NCBI GenBank assembly: GCA_030248215.1
Contig: JASANG010003692.1
Coordinates: forward strand, 1-64,000
DNA: 64,000 bases
Direction of reading: 5' to 3'
From: Enoplolaimus lenunculus
Taxonomy: Eukaryota; Nematoda; Enoplea; Enoplida; Thoracostomopsidae
Shown here: piece by piece, positions 49,140 to 60,329 of the stretch
How positions within the stretch are numbered: the stretch's first letter is position 1
Layout of the letters: every line of letters begins with the position of its first letter
Program-made: the position numbers and the translations under genes
The notes under the pieces: generated by a model
The model's database searches: none
What the model saw: only the letters and a program-made list of their open reading frames with translations
What the model was told of the DNA's origin: nothing

Positions 49140-50289
49140 AATATCGCGAGCGAAAACCTACACACTATTGCCTTTAACACTAGTGCCGATCTTCATTGTA
49201 GGGTCTTTGTTGGCGTACATTTGTCTTAGAGTGTAAACAGAGTGTAGGAAATCTCGTAGCCAGGATTTAGAGTGAGCTTTGAAGAATTCACAAGCGAAGC
49301 GAGCGAGAAGCGATACATTTTTTCAGTATTAAACCCCTCTGTAAGAGTCTCAAACGCTTTATTCATGAACTGCTTGGTCTAAATCACCAAACCGGAACAC
49401 CCCCGTCAAGCAATTTTATGTAACTGTGAAGCTTTGCAAAATTTTATTATCTTTAGCTTTGAGCTGATTAGGTGAGAAAATTAGACAATGAAGTTTTCTT
49501 TTTTGAACAGTGCAAAAGGCAAAATATTTGAGAATTAACCGTTAACAACGTCGCGAGCAAAGCGAGCGAGAAGCTAGGCGTAATTTTTGTATTTAATGTA
49601 AATTTTGACACAAGAACAAATTTTTTGAATTTGATAGCCGGTCAACATGCCGACAAATGTTACCCGCTATTGTGATAACATCAAAACGTGTTCCAGGTTG
49701 CACCAGTTATAGCGTGAACCTCGCAAAAGATACAGTTTCAGGTTTACATTTTCTTCCACGATCAGTCATTCTTCTATCTGCTATTTTGAACTTTTACAAT
49801 GTCTTACCGATCACAAAAGGAACTGTGTCTTCAAATAAGCCATGCAAGTGCAGTGCAATCATTGATAAGGTATCTGGTCACCTGTAGTAGATACGCAAGT
49901 TACTGAAGTGTAAATAAGTAGCAACAGGATCACAAGCTACAACACCCATTGGACGTTTCCGGGCACTTGTCTAGTTTTCCTGCTACACAACTGCAATGTT
50001 GGGAACTGTTCAGTTCAGTTTCCGTTGTCAATATAATACAAAAAACTGTCTGCAATCAAGCGTCTGATTATACAGTAAAGGCACATTTTAAGTTTCATTC
50101 AGGAGAGTTGTCGCTTCCAGTATTCCTAATTTCAAGGGACCCTGACCAAAATATAGAACTGCCGCCTTCCAAGCCTCCCGCACAAGGCGGTTCTCAACCT
50201 AAAACGTCAAACACGGTTTAGAATCCTCTGAGCCTGCGGAAAGCTCAGGGGCGGTAGCCTTCCTGAGAACTTAAAACGATTTCGTAGTC
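49140..50289. other. 5' flank of the K2P gene
   Basis: Two copies of an AAGCGAGCGAGAAGC motif (49297-49312, 49558-49575). ORFs at 49657-49887 and 49949-50221 match nothing known; the second is close upstream of the first K2P exon and could hold 5' UTR. No promoter element is distinct. Confidence 0.4.
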
Positions 50290-53200
50290 ATGAACAGTTA
50301 CCATATACGGCATTCTGACTATATCCAAGGGATCGATCTATTTCTAGGCAAATTTTCGTTCTACTCAAAGAAACTACTTCGTTTTCTGTTTTCACACATT
50401 GGACTGTGCCTTTTGATACTGTTATATTGCGTTGGTGGCGCGTTTTTATTCATGGTAAGTTTATTACCAAAGTTTACCAATTCGAATCAGAGCCAATGTA
50501 AAGAACACCGGCGGAACAGTATTTACAAGCATATTCCTAAGCCGAAATCTAAGCCTAAGCTTAAACCTACACGTATAAACGAGCATATTCCTATGTTTAA
50601 GCCCAAGCCTAAAAGGCAAGCAATAAATTAATTTAAAGTTAAGCTTACTGTTTTGCAGTCCCATCGCAAAACGTTCCGTCCCTCGTCTATACATGGGCCG
50701 AATCAGAATATACTACTTTAGGGCAGTTTATTGTTTGCATTTATAAAAATCGTTTCAGCTTTTGCATTTTCCTCAACCTTGAAGTTGGTCTGAAAAAGCA
50801 AGGTACTTGAAGACATTATGATTTAGGCTTAGGTATGCCATTTTGTAAACGTAGGATTTTATATTAATGTGTGTATATGGCGTGTTGACAAGCGCAAAAA
50901 TGCTTATTTGTAATTTACATGTCAACCGCGTTATGTTTACGTGGAGGCAAAAACGTACATCCTTCTGGGAGCCACACCTCTTTAATACACTGTAAATTTC
51001 AGTGAGTTGATTTTAACTCAGAATGAGTTGACTCAGTCAGTCTGAGTTAGGACTATCAGAACTCAAAATTTTTAGTTGATTCAATTCATTTTGAGTTAAT
51101 TATAATCAACTCACCCAGAGTCAACTCAACTCAGAGTGAGAATTAACTCAACTCAGAGTGAGTTAATTTTTACTGATATAAATTAAGAAATAACCAACTC
51201 GCTAGCTGAATTGATTGATCAACTCATTGGAATTTACAGTGTACCTGCTTCGTCAGTACAACATTTGATGTGTCTACAGATTTAGTTGAGAACCAACAGC
51301 ACAAACAAAATTTTAATTTTTCACACACTGTATATACAGTGTTGAATTTTTGAATTTTTTATATAGTTTCTGGGGGAAAGGGATTTCGAAAATGTATATT
51401 TTATGCATATTGTAAAAATGTGTTGCACATGTGTATATTTTATTTTGCTTCGAATCCTCTACTTTTTAAGAGTGTGACTTTAATACTGTCCCGACATCCT
51501 TTGTACTGTCTCAGGACAAGGTATACTGGTCAAACACACTTTTCGCTCTGTACCAAATTCCAAATTACAGTGCTGTTTTTGCCATAATCGAATTGAAGAG
51601 ATTGGACAATTTTTTACACCCACATAGACTCTAAACGTGGATGATCCATTATAGCTTACGCTAGCAATTGTTTTCAGTTGACAGTATTCCTAAGAGAAAA
51701 TATAAGCTTAGCGTTAATGCGGGAAAAGAATACAACGGCGGTCCTATATTCTCCGTGTTTCCCAATGGGCCGATCCTGTAATTAACATGGACCTATTCGA
51801 TTATTAAATGTTTGTCGGGACAGCTTCAAATTTTATGTGCCAATGTTTCCACTGGGTTCGTCGGGCGGAACTGCTTCGAACCAATATTTTCGCTGGCTTT
51901 AGTAAGGACTGTTTCGACCCTAAAGTGTTAGCCTAAGCGTAAGCGTAAATCCTCAATTTAAGCCTGGTTCCTAAGCCTGAGCCTAAATGTAAGTTTAAAA
52001 ACCTAAGCCTAAAGCTGCTGCCTAAAGTTTATCATAATCCTAGGCTAAAAGTTGTCCCGATTGTCCCAGTTGACCCAGCGAAAACAGCTGGCACGCAGAC
52101 CAAGCGAAGACATAAGCTCGAAGCTGCAACGGGACGAAACAACATTAAATTGGGTCGATTTTTCAATAACATTCCAAATGGTATTCAGCATCATTTAATA
52201 TATCAAATTGGCCAATGAGAAGACAGGGAGACTGTTTACGCTTAGGTTAACACTTTGGTCAGCCTTAGGTTTAGGCTTAGGCTGAAGCTTCAATGATAAT
52301 TAATATAAGTCAGCAAATTTTTAAAAAATTAAAAAAATTATTAACGCAAATATACAAATTTAGGCAATCGAGAAAACTGGCGAAGAAAAAAGAAACGAAC
52401 GAATTTTTACCAAAAGTTACGAAGTCATCAATGCAACACAACAATTTGCCGAAATTATAAAAACATATAAAGGAAAACCGCCACAGGTAATGGTTATATC
52501 TACAATCACAAAGCCAGAACATTCATTAACACAGATAATTTAGGCATTATTTAGCTAATTTTTGGGCTAAAATTTAGTGCAAACAAAAATAGAACAAACT
52601 AATCCGTATTAACAGCCGTAAACTATGTTGTGGTGAACAGTTTTGTTTCTGTTGCAAATATATATTGCAAATTGCCTTATTGGAGTGATACGTGATTTAC
52701 GTATCACTCCGTCTAAGTTTTATTAATATTATAAATGCAATTACTTACTTTACAAATCCATAATCGGGTTCACGGAACAAGGAAATTCTTACTGAATCCT
52801 GTAGGTACGTCGAAATTCCGAAATTATGGCAAATGTTACTTTCTCATGCTGCGTGCTCAGATTTTACTGAAAGGTGGGGCAGCGGGGACAGTAGCACAAC
52901 TGAAACAGTAGGACAACCGGGAACAACTAGACGGTCGGACCGCAGAACAGCCGGGATAATAGGACAGCTGGGACTGGAGGTCAGCCGGGATAAAAGGGCA
53001 ACTGGGACAGTAAGCAGCCGGGACACAAGAAAAGCCGGGATATCCGGGCAACAGGACGGCCAGGACAGCAAGACAACCATGACAGCAGGATAACCGGGAC
53101 AGCAAGACATCCGGGAGATCAGGACAGCCGGGAGATCAGGACAGCCGGGATAAGAAGACTGTCTCGGAACAGCTTGACAACCGGCACCTCTGCACGCATA

Positions 53201-56200
53201 GCATGAACTAGGATAAACATGAGTCACGCACATGCTTATGCACGTATTGTAGTGACCCGAATAAGAGGGGGTAATAATAGGGTCCCCATTTTGAGTCCTA
53301 ATCAATTGGAGTCCGTATTTCTAATAAAAGTTCGTAAGCGGATAGAGTCCCCAAACCCTAATTATAGTCCATAAATGTCAAGTATTCAAATTATAGCCAC
53401 AAATGACTCCAGGCCCAAATAAAATTGAGTTCGCAACACTCTCACGAGTCTTCTGGTTATTTAGTACTATGTATACGTGTTGCAATTGTTAAACACGGTG
53501 CGATATATATTATTTACCGTATATACACTGCGCTGAGTTGCCTATAGGCAACTCTATGTGAGAAGGGGTTGACGGAAAAGAATCCTTTGTGGAAAAAAAT
53601 CGCATAGATTAACGTGGAATCGTATAAGGAAAGAATCACATATACGATACCTAACTTCTCAGAAGGCGTCACTACTGAACCTTTCAAAGTTCGTTTTTAT
53701 TTAGGCTCGAAAACTATTTAACTCAATCATCGATAAATATCAAGCGTATTTGCATGCGTCCATTGCGGAAGAAGAATACTCTGGAAATATGAAAACTCCA
53801 CCGCTGTCAAAATGGAATTTTCCATCTGCGTTGCTGTTTGCGATAAGTATAATTACTGCAGTTGGTAAGTAAATGTAACCAGACGTTTATGGGTCATCCG
53901 CGTAAAAATGCGCGCATTGCTCTAAAAAATTTCCGCTTAATCCCTTAGGACTAGCGCCAAACTTGATGCTATGGAGCAGAATCTGATGGAAACACACGCC
54001 ATGAACTTACATAGCCGACCTTGTCATGGCAGTGTTCGAAGGAAGCAGGAACCATACAGAATTCTCTAGGTAGGAACTACCGACAAAATTCAGACTCTCG
54101 CTGTAGCTTTCGAAACTAATTGTTATTTATGCATGCGTGTGGTACAATATTGAAGTTCTCTGTACATAGGGTTTGTCTAAACCAAATGTACACAGAATAC
54201 CTTTCGTGCAATGTCTTGTTATAGTGTCCCGACATTATGTACTGCGCACCATTGTAGTGATGATATTACACATTTGGTAAGCAGTATGTCTGTGTTGCCC
54301 TTGTATTCTGCAAAAAGACTAATTCTAATTATAACATCCTTCTGACAGTTTTTTTAAAATGACGTAGGTACCTACCTGGACCTGGACAATTTTTTTACAG
54401 TAGTCCACGCATTGTTACGTGGATGGCCCAAAACAGCAGACATGAGGTAAAAATATGCAAATTGTGATAACTATGAAAATAGAAATTTGTTTGATCTGAA
54501 TACTACTGAATGGTTGATACACAAGATGAAATAACTCTGTGTTATCTTTGCCAAAATATACTTTACCGGTAGATAATCCGATAGGTTAGCAAAATACAAC
54601 ACGCACGACGAGCAAATATATCTCAACAAACAGTTTTAAAGCTTTCCGCCTAAAACTTGAATCTGTTATACTACGCTTAGGTTGAAGTTTTTGTGGCCCA
54701 TGTTCGTTTTATGGCCATCCCGGTTTCTGATGCGTCTGCAAAAGAGTAGGCTTACATTCTAGACTACATTTTATGCTTAAGCTTAGGCTTAGGCTTAGGC
54801 TTAGGTATATGCTTAAAAATACGCTTAATCTACTATTACGGCCCTAAAAGCAACATTGGCCGTTTTTGTAAACCTTAGCATTATTAAAGTCTGCTATGTA
54901 TAAGCTATTGTGTTAGCATAAATCTGTTCAGTTCATATATGAAATTTTGTTTCAATTACCATACACCGCACTGCAAAATTTGTGCACGCCCTGGGTAAAG
55001 CCCTATGCACAGGTGCAAGTTCTTGCCGCGAGAACTTGCAGCTGCAACTTGCACGAAATACTTACAGTTGCAAGTATTTCTAAAAAGTCATAACTTTCAT
55101 TCTGAATCTTGACATGAATTTATGTGAATAATTTGCAGACGATTGCAATAAATATCAAACATAACCTATAACCTATCAGTTTAGCCAATGATGATAAATG
55201 AATCGACTTGCAGGACTATTCATATCTACGAATTAATTCTTCACATATATTAATCATGAATAACTTGCAGCTTCGAATGAATTTTTTTAAAAACTTGCAG
55301 CTGCAAGTTTCAGTTGTAAGAAACATTTATGCGCAAAGAAGGTTATACTCGAAATTTCTTGACTTGAAAATTTTTCATCGCGATGCAATCTTTATTAAAT
55401 GCTTAAAATTTAAAACTAGCCCCATTATTTCGCCTTCGGCTGCGAAATATCAAACAAGTTAGATATTAGAATTAATTTACACTTCTTGAATAAATTCAAT
55501 AAGTCTGAATTAATTCAAAAGGCGCTCAGCAACATGTCTTTTGATTGGCCAATGAAAATGTAAGTGCAAGAAATTCGAGCGATTTGCGACGTCGTTCACA
55601 CGTGCGAATTAAATTCAATGACATGAATTCTAATGAATAATTTGCAGCTGCAAAAACTTCAAATCTTCTTTGTGACCAAACTTGCACATGCAAGTTGCAC
55701 GTGCAAGTTTTTAACTGCAAAAACTTGCACGTGTGAACAGGGCTTAAAGGTTAATATTGTGAAGTTTCCTTCAGGGTACGGGCATGTTTTTCCAGTAACC
55801 GACATAGGACAGGCGGTCGTTGTATTATATGGCGTGATTGGAATTCCGTTGAATTTTATGTTTTTGGCAAATATTTCTGATGTTATTATGGGAGCAAATA
55901 AACGAGTGTGGTTTGGTATAAAGCAAATTCAAATGAAAATCTGCAGCTCCAGAAAAGTATGTACACTGCAAAAAATAGCAAGTCAAATTGCCTCTCCGAA
56001 ATAGGCTCTACGCGGCTACGAAAACTGAGTCAAATTCGACTGCGCCAGAGTAAACGTGCGACTTAGTGAGTCCAATTTGACTCAGTTTGTGTAGTCCCGT
56101 AGAGCCTATTTCGGAGAGAGTCAATTTGACTCAGCATTGTTTACAGTGTAGGGCAAATGGCTGGTATACTAAAATCTTGTAAAAAAATAATATCGCTTTG

Positions 56201-58551
56201 AAAGGCAAATAGCTTTCAATTTAAACCAGGGTAAGTCAATTAAAAACGTTGAATTAGTTATTGCGTGACGTAAGGAGCAGATGGGCTAACGACCTACTGT
56301 ATTGATCCCAATAAGAGGGGGTAATAGGGGGTCCCCATTTTGAGTCGCGATCAATAGGAGTCCGATCCCTAATAAGAGTCCTTAATCGGATAGTCCTTAA
56401 ACCTTAATTAGAGTCCATAAATGTCAATTATCTCTAATTCTAGCGAATAAATGACTTCAGGTCCAAATAATTTGACTTCGAAACTTTAAAGCGTACTTAC
56501 GTTTTGAAAGTACATTCCAACGTATAACCTTGCATTATCGCTCAAGATATTGACACAACACAAACAAATATTTAATTCAACGGATAGTTGCAGTACCGAA
56601 TATATATCAGTAACGAAGGGTGGCGGAGCGTGGGTTAAAAATAAATAACAGTCCGTAAACGAATAACAAGGGGGGTACCCGCTGGAGAGGCCAAATAAAT
56701 ATCAGTCCCCCCTCTTGTTCGGGTCAATACAGTACACTGTAAATTTCAGTGAGTTGATTCTAACTCAGAATGATTTAAATCACTCAGTCTGAGTTAGCAC
56801 TATCCGAACTCAGAATTGTGAGTTGATTCAATTCATTCTGAGCTAATTGATCAACTAACACAGAGTCAACTGAACTCAGAGTGAGAATCAACTTAACTGA
56901 GAGTGAGTTAATGCTTACTGATATTAATTCAGCAATAACCAATTCGCAAGCTGAATTGATTAATCAACTCATTGGTATTTACAGAGTAATGTACAATGAA
57001 AAATTTCTATGCAATTGTTAAAACAACTGGCTAATCAAATCTTCGTATTAAAGTTACATTGTTTACCAGTTGACGGTGCTGAACAACAAACCTGGTTGAA
57101 AATGCAAGTTTATAAGCAGACTTTGCGGCAGGTTGGCGAACTGTTTCTGCCTGTACGGTTTTAATTTCGTTTCATTTATATTTGACGAATTAACGAATAT
57201 CTACTGAAATCGTTTCTAAAATCACTAGTAGTATTTTTACTCTTGTTTCAGAACAGCATAGGACTGGATGAAATCTCCGTCCCGTTACCAATGGTAATTT
57301 CGGCTTTCATGCTGTATTTATTATCCGGTAAGTTCCGCCATAAGGCGTGTTCACGTTAATTAAGATTTTCGTAATTGAGAAACCCAAAGTGACCCGAATA
57401 AGAGGCAGGGGACTGATATTTATTTGGCTTCTCCAAAGGTCACTCCCCTGTTATTCGGTTACGGTGTTATATATTTTCAACCAGCCCCCCGCCACCCTTA
57501 TTTACTGACTGATATATATCCGGTACTGCAACTATCCGTTGAATTAAACGTTTGTTGCTTTGCATGAAAAGCTTGAGCGATAATGCAAGGTTATACTTAG
57601 GAATGTTGCTTTCACAACTAAACTGCACTTTAAAATTTCGAACTCCAGATTATTTGGTCCACTGGTCATTAAGCGCTTCAATTAGGGATAATTGACATTT
57701 ATAGAGTTAGGGTTTAGGGACTCTATACGCTTACGGACTCTTATTACGGATACGGACTCTTGTTGATCTCAAATGGAGACCCACCTCTTATTACCCCCTC
57801 TTATTCGGGATACTACAGTATTACAAGAACAAACAGCGCTGATTTGACTGAAACTATTTTATAACCACTGAAAGTGCCTCGACACTGTCTAAAAGTTTGT
57901 ATTTTGCAGCCGTTTGAACCATACTTATTTCTTGTTATCATATTGCATTTAATCATTTTACTCTCGAAGTTTTGAACAAAGATGCTTGTGCAACTTTAAT
58001 TTCAACCGCGATACATAACACTTTCATGCATTAATACAGTATCATGTATCTAAACATCGTACGAACTGTGCGTTCGAAGTGATAACTCGCACACAGCGTG
58101 CAAACGTGCTATGCACAAGATGTGAAACCCCTCCGGCAATGCCGTCAAACTCTTATGACCAAACAGTGGTGAATAAAGCCTTGCAGAACATGGCTGTGGT
58201 CAATTCTAAACTCAAATTCGTGCAGGAGTATCAGTAATAATTACAAGGCCTGTTACAGCAATGTTTCGTGGCGATTAGTGTGACTATTAAAATACATTTC
58301 GGCTGAACAGGTAGGAAAATTAAAGTGCGACATATGCGCCGTTCCAATTTTAACTGGGGAGACTGTAAATCCGACTTGATGGCCAAAAAGCTTGGAAAAT
58401 ACGACTGTAGTATTCTAATGGACAAACACATGCAAGCGGTTGTTTTCAGGAGCGTTGGCATTTACGTTATGGGAACACTGGACGTATATCAGCTCAGCAT
58501 ACTTTGTCATCGTTACTATTACCACAACTGGGTTTGGAGACTTAGTGCCAG
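50290..58551 (+). CDS. Two-pore-domain potassium channel (K2P/TWIK family), 3' end beyond the readable exons
   Basis: Membrane leak potassium channel subunit. Exons with matching phases: 50290-50454, 52364-52486, 53705-53864, 55775-55956, 57252-57327 and 58450-58551, together about 269 residues. Start ATG 50290 follows an in-frame stop. M1 is about residues 31-54 (IGLCLLILLYCVGGAFLF). The extracellular cap begins AIEKTGEEKRN, with a possible glycosylation site NAT at 78. Pore 1 filter is AVGYGH (G150-H153), then M2 (VVVLYGVIGIPLNFMFLA), M3 (LPMVISAFMLYLLSGALAF) and pore 2, SSAYFVIVTITTTGFGDLVP (filter GFGD at 263-266). M4 and the C-terminal tail are not found in the window; they probably lie beyond it or in an exon I cannot recognise. 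If the last donor is not used, the frame runs on about 22 codons to a stop near 58623. Introns are full of MITEs. The subfamily cannot be assigned by eye. Confidence 0.9.
50490..50699 (-). mobile_element. TTAGGC-bearing element in K2P intron 1
   Basis: Holds CCTAAGCC runs and the family end ACGTTCCGTCCCTCG...ACATGGGCC. It starts only about 35 bp after the exon 1 donor. Confidence 0.75.
50988..51241 (+). mobile_element. MITE, CACTGTAAATTTCAG family
   Basis: TA on both sides, ends CACTGTAAATTTCAGTGAG / CATTGGAATTTACAGTG, about 254 bp, in K2P intron 1. Confidence 0.85.
51900..52300 (+). repeat. Scattered TTAGGC/CCTAAG-type fragments in K2P intron 1
   Basis: Short degenerate runs near 51930-52030 (CCTAAGCG, CCTGAGCC) and 52220-52290 (GCCTTAGGTTTAGGCTTAGG) facing opposite ways. 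Boundaries cannot be set. Confidence 0.5.
52860..53170 (+). repeat. GGGACAG minisatellite in K2P intron 2
   Basis: Degenerate units of about 10-14 bp, such as GGGACAGCAAGACA and GGACAGCCGGGATA. The complementary strand resembles the GTCCC units at 43345-43560. The minus ORFs over it are shadows. Confidence 0.85.
53247..53431 (+). mobile_element. Truncated MITE, CTGTAGTGACCC family
   Basis: Begins TTGTAGTGACCCGAATAAG after TA and stops mid-element at GTCCAAATAAAATTGAGTT-like sequence, where a piece of the TTAA element takes over. Confidence 0.75.
53440..53570 (-). mobile_element. Fragment of the TTAA (piggyBac-like) MITE
   Basis: Matches the non-tRNA half of 2225-2487 (TTTAGTACTATGTATACGTG through CTATGTGAGAAGGGG). 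The tRNA-like part and the left end are missing. It lies in K2P intron 2, about 135 bp before exon 3. Confidence 0.8.
54695..54861 (+). mobile_element. TTAGGC-bearing MITE, short form, in K2P intron 3
   Basis: GGCCCATGTTCGTTTTATGG ... CCCTAAAAGCAACATTGGCC with four clean TTAGGC units; about 167 bp; sister of 46589-46754. Confidence 0.85.
55001..55744 (+). mobile_element. TIR element rich in ACTTGCAGCTGCAAGTT, K2P intron 3
   Basis: Ends CCCTATGCACAGGTGCAAGTT-like and CTTGCACGTGTGAACAGGG are inverted repeats. TTAAAG/GTAAAG flanks suggest a short target duplication. It has many palindromic CACGTG and CAGCTG sites. It ends about 30 bp before K2P exon 4. Related patches occur in the palindrome arms (about 4200-4320 and 6500-6740). 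Confidence 0.7.
55964..56148 (+). mobile_element. MITE, CACTGCAAAAAATAGC ends, abutting a splice donor
   Basis: Inverted ends (CTCTCCGAAATAGGCTCTACG and complement) and TA on both sides; 185 bp. It starts at intron position +8 of the donor of K2P exon 4. Confidence 0.85.
56297..56732 (-). mobile_element. MITE, CTGTAGTGACCC family, in K2P intron 4
   Basis: 436 bp, TA targets. Its right TA (56733-56734) is also the left TA of the next MITE. Confidence 0.85.
56735..56986 (+). mobile_element. MITE, CACTGTAAATTTCAG family, in K2P intron 4
   Basis: Shares a TA with the preceding element; ends CACTGTAAATTTCAGTGAG / CATTGGTATTTACAGAG. Confidence 0.85.
57385..57818 (+). mobile_element. MITE, CTGTAGTGACCC family, in K2P intron 5
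   Basis: The left end is slightly eroded (AAAGTGACCCGAATAAG); the right end TTATTCGGGATACTACAG is followed by TA. It begins about 60 bp after the exon 5 donor. Confidence 0.8.
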
Positions 58552-58705
58552 GTATCGCGAAAGCGCGTTTGAAACACAAGCAGAGTTTTATTTTTGGCTT
58601 TTCACACAGCATCGGTTAAAATTAAAAATGAAGCATATTTGAGCATCTGCGAAACCGCTCAGGTTGTATATATTTGCCTCCCGATCCTGCAAAAAATCAA
58701 CCTCC

Positions 58706-58955
58706 CACTACAAAATTTCAGTGAGTTGATTTTAACTCAGAATGTGTTGAATTACTCAGTCTGAGTTAGGACTATCAGAACTCAGAATTTTGAGTTGATT
58801 CAGTTCATTCTGAGTTAATCAACTCACCCAGAATCTACTCAACTCAGAGTGAGAATGAACTTAACTGAGAGTCAGTTAATATTTACTGATACTAATTCAG
58901 AAATAACCAATTCGCAAGCTGAATTGATTAAATCAACTCATTGGAATTTGCAGAG
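58706..58955 (+). mobile_element. MITE, CACTGTAAATTTCAG family
   Basis: Eroded ends (CACTACAAAATTTCAGTGAG / CATTGGAATTTGCAGAG), same TGAGTT-rich body. Confidence 0.8.
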
Positions 58956-59230
58956 CTCCGACTTGGACGCAAATTGAGTTTTTACCAGCGGTTCCATACA
59001 CTTTCGGCAGTGATATTTTTCGTATTTTATTAAAAATTGAACGCTTCAATAAGTTTGAAAATTTAGGGAAGTTGTGAAATATTGAATTGTCGGGATTTTT
59101 CAACCGGGAAGCTCTGACGTGAACTTTTGGCATTTTTCAGACTATTGTTATAAGAAACTACCGAACAGGTTAATGCAAATACTATCTGACAGTTGCTATC
59201 GCTCCCTTGCTAGCATTCTACGTATAGCAA

Positions 59231-59559
59231 TTTAGTTTTATCTGATCACAATTATGGTTTATAGTGTTTCTCTACTAGTTTTGGTGCTTTTCGACATTAA
59301 ATCACCAAACAAACATAGCCATAGCAGACTACTAGGCGTAACAATTTGCGTTACCCCATATAGCGGTAAAAATGCCTGATGTCAGCAGCACCAAACAAGA
59401 AAATTAATGAATTTACAAATTTTCTAAACTCATTTGATCCAATATTTTAGGCTATGCCACGCGCCCGTAGGCAGCTTGTTTTCCAAGCGTGGTAAAAATT
59501 TTCAACAATGGCATACAATGGTTATTGGTAAAATTACGGGCTAGGGTGAAAATTGTTTA
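59231..59559 (+). repeat. Direct repeat, left copy (about 330 bp)
   Basis: From TTTAGTTTTATCTGATCACA to about GGGTGAAAATTGTTTACAC. A same-orientation copy stands at 62421-62746, with strong similarity through TATAGCGGTAAAAATGCC and TCAGCAGCACCAAACAAGAA. Confidence 0.85.
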
Positions 59560-60329
59560 CACAATGCATAATCTTGCGACTTTGCACATTTTGGAACTGT
59601 GTTGGCCCCATCAGCTTGCACTTATATCAAGTCATCTTTTGCTTTTTTTCAAAATGTCAAGGCAATTAGACAAATAAAACAACAAAACACGTGTACTGAT
59701 CCAAAGTATAGCGTGTTTTCGCAAACATTCGATGATGATAACCTATTATGCATATTTGAAGCATCATTTTTATCACATGGCAGCTGTTTAAAGTCTTGAC
59801 GTGTCATGGTAAAACTTTAAGCTAAGACCAATGGTTAACGTAATTAATCTATATTCAGAACATTCTTCAATTGCTATGTTTTATACACTAACTTTTAACA
59901 AGTATTAGTACACCATTTACAAAACTTAAATCTTAGTCGACAATTACGCTAAATTACGGTGCGCTTATTTTACTTCTGTGTTTAAACTTTGCACCAAATA
60001 CATTCATCAGTCAATAGCCGGTGAAAATTTTAAAATCAAATGCCTAACTACGGCAATCATCGTCCACTACTGCGTCGACAGATATGTTCTGATAGTAACC
60101 GATATACTTTTGTGGAACCAAACCTAAAATAATCATTTACGAATTTGTAGATCTATGTCTGAGTATACTTGAGATTATGAACGATCAACTCTGGCGTTTT
60201 AAAATCATGTTTCCATTGTGTTAGAGTAATGCTCGGTCAAGTAAATAATTAATATTGTAGTTAAAATTTTAAATCGCTGCTGAATTTTACTCAAATTCAT
60301 TGCAAATAAAATTAGCAAAATCAACTAAC

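Noticed and set aside
59142-59230. Possible M4 exon of the K2P channel after TTTTTCAG
   Set aside because: The open frame (YCYKKLPNRLMQIL...) is not hydrophobic like M4 and matches no K2P tail.
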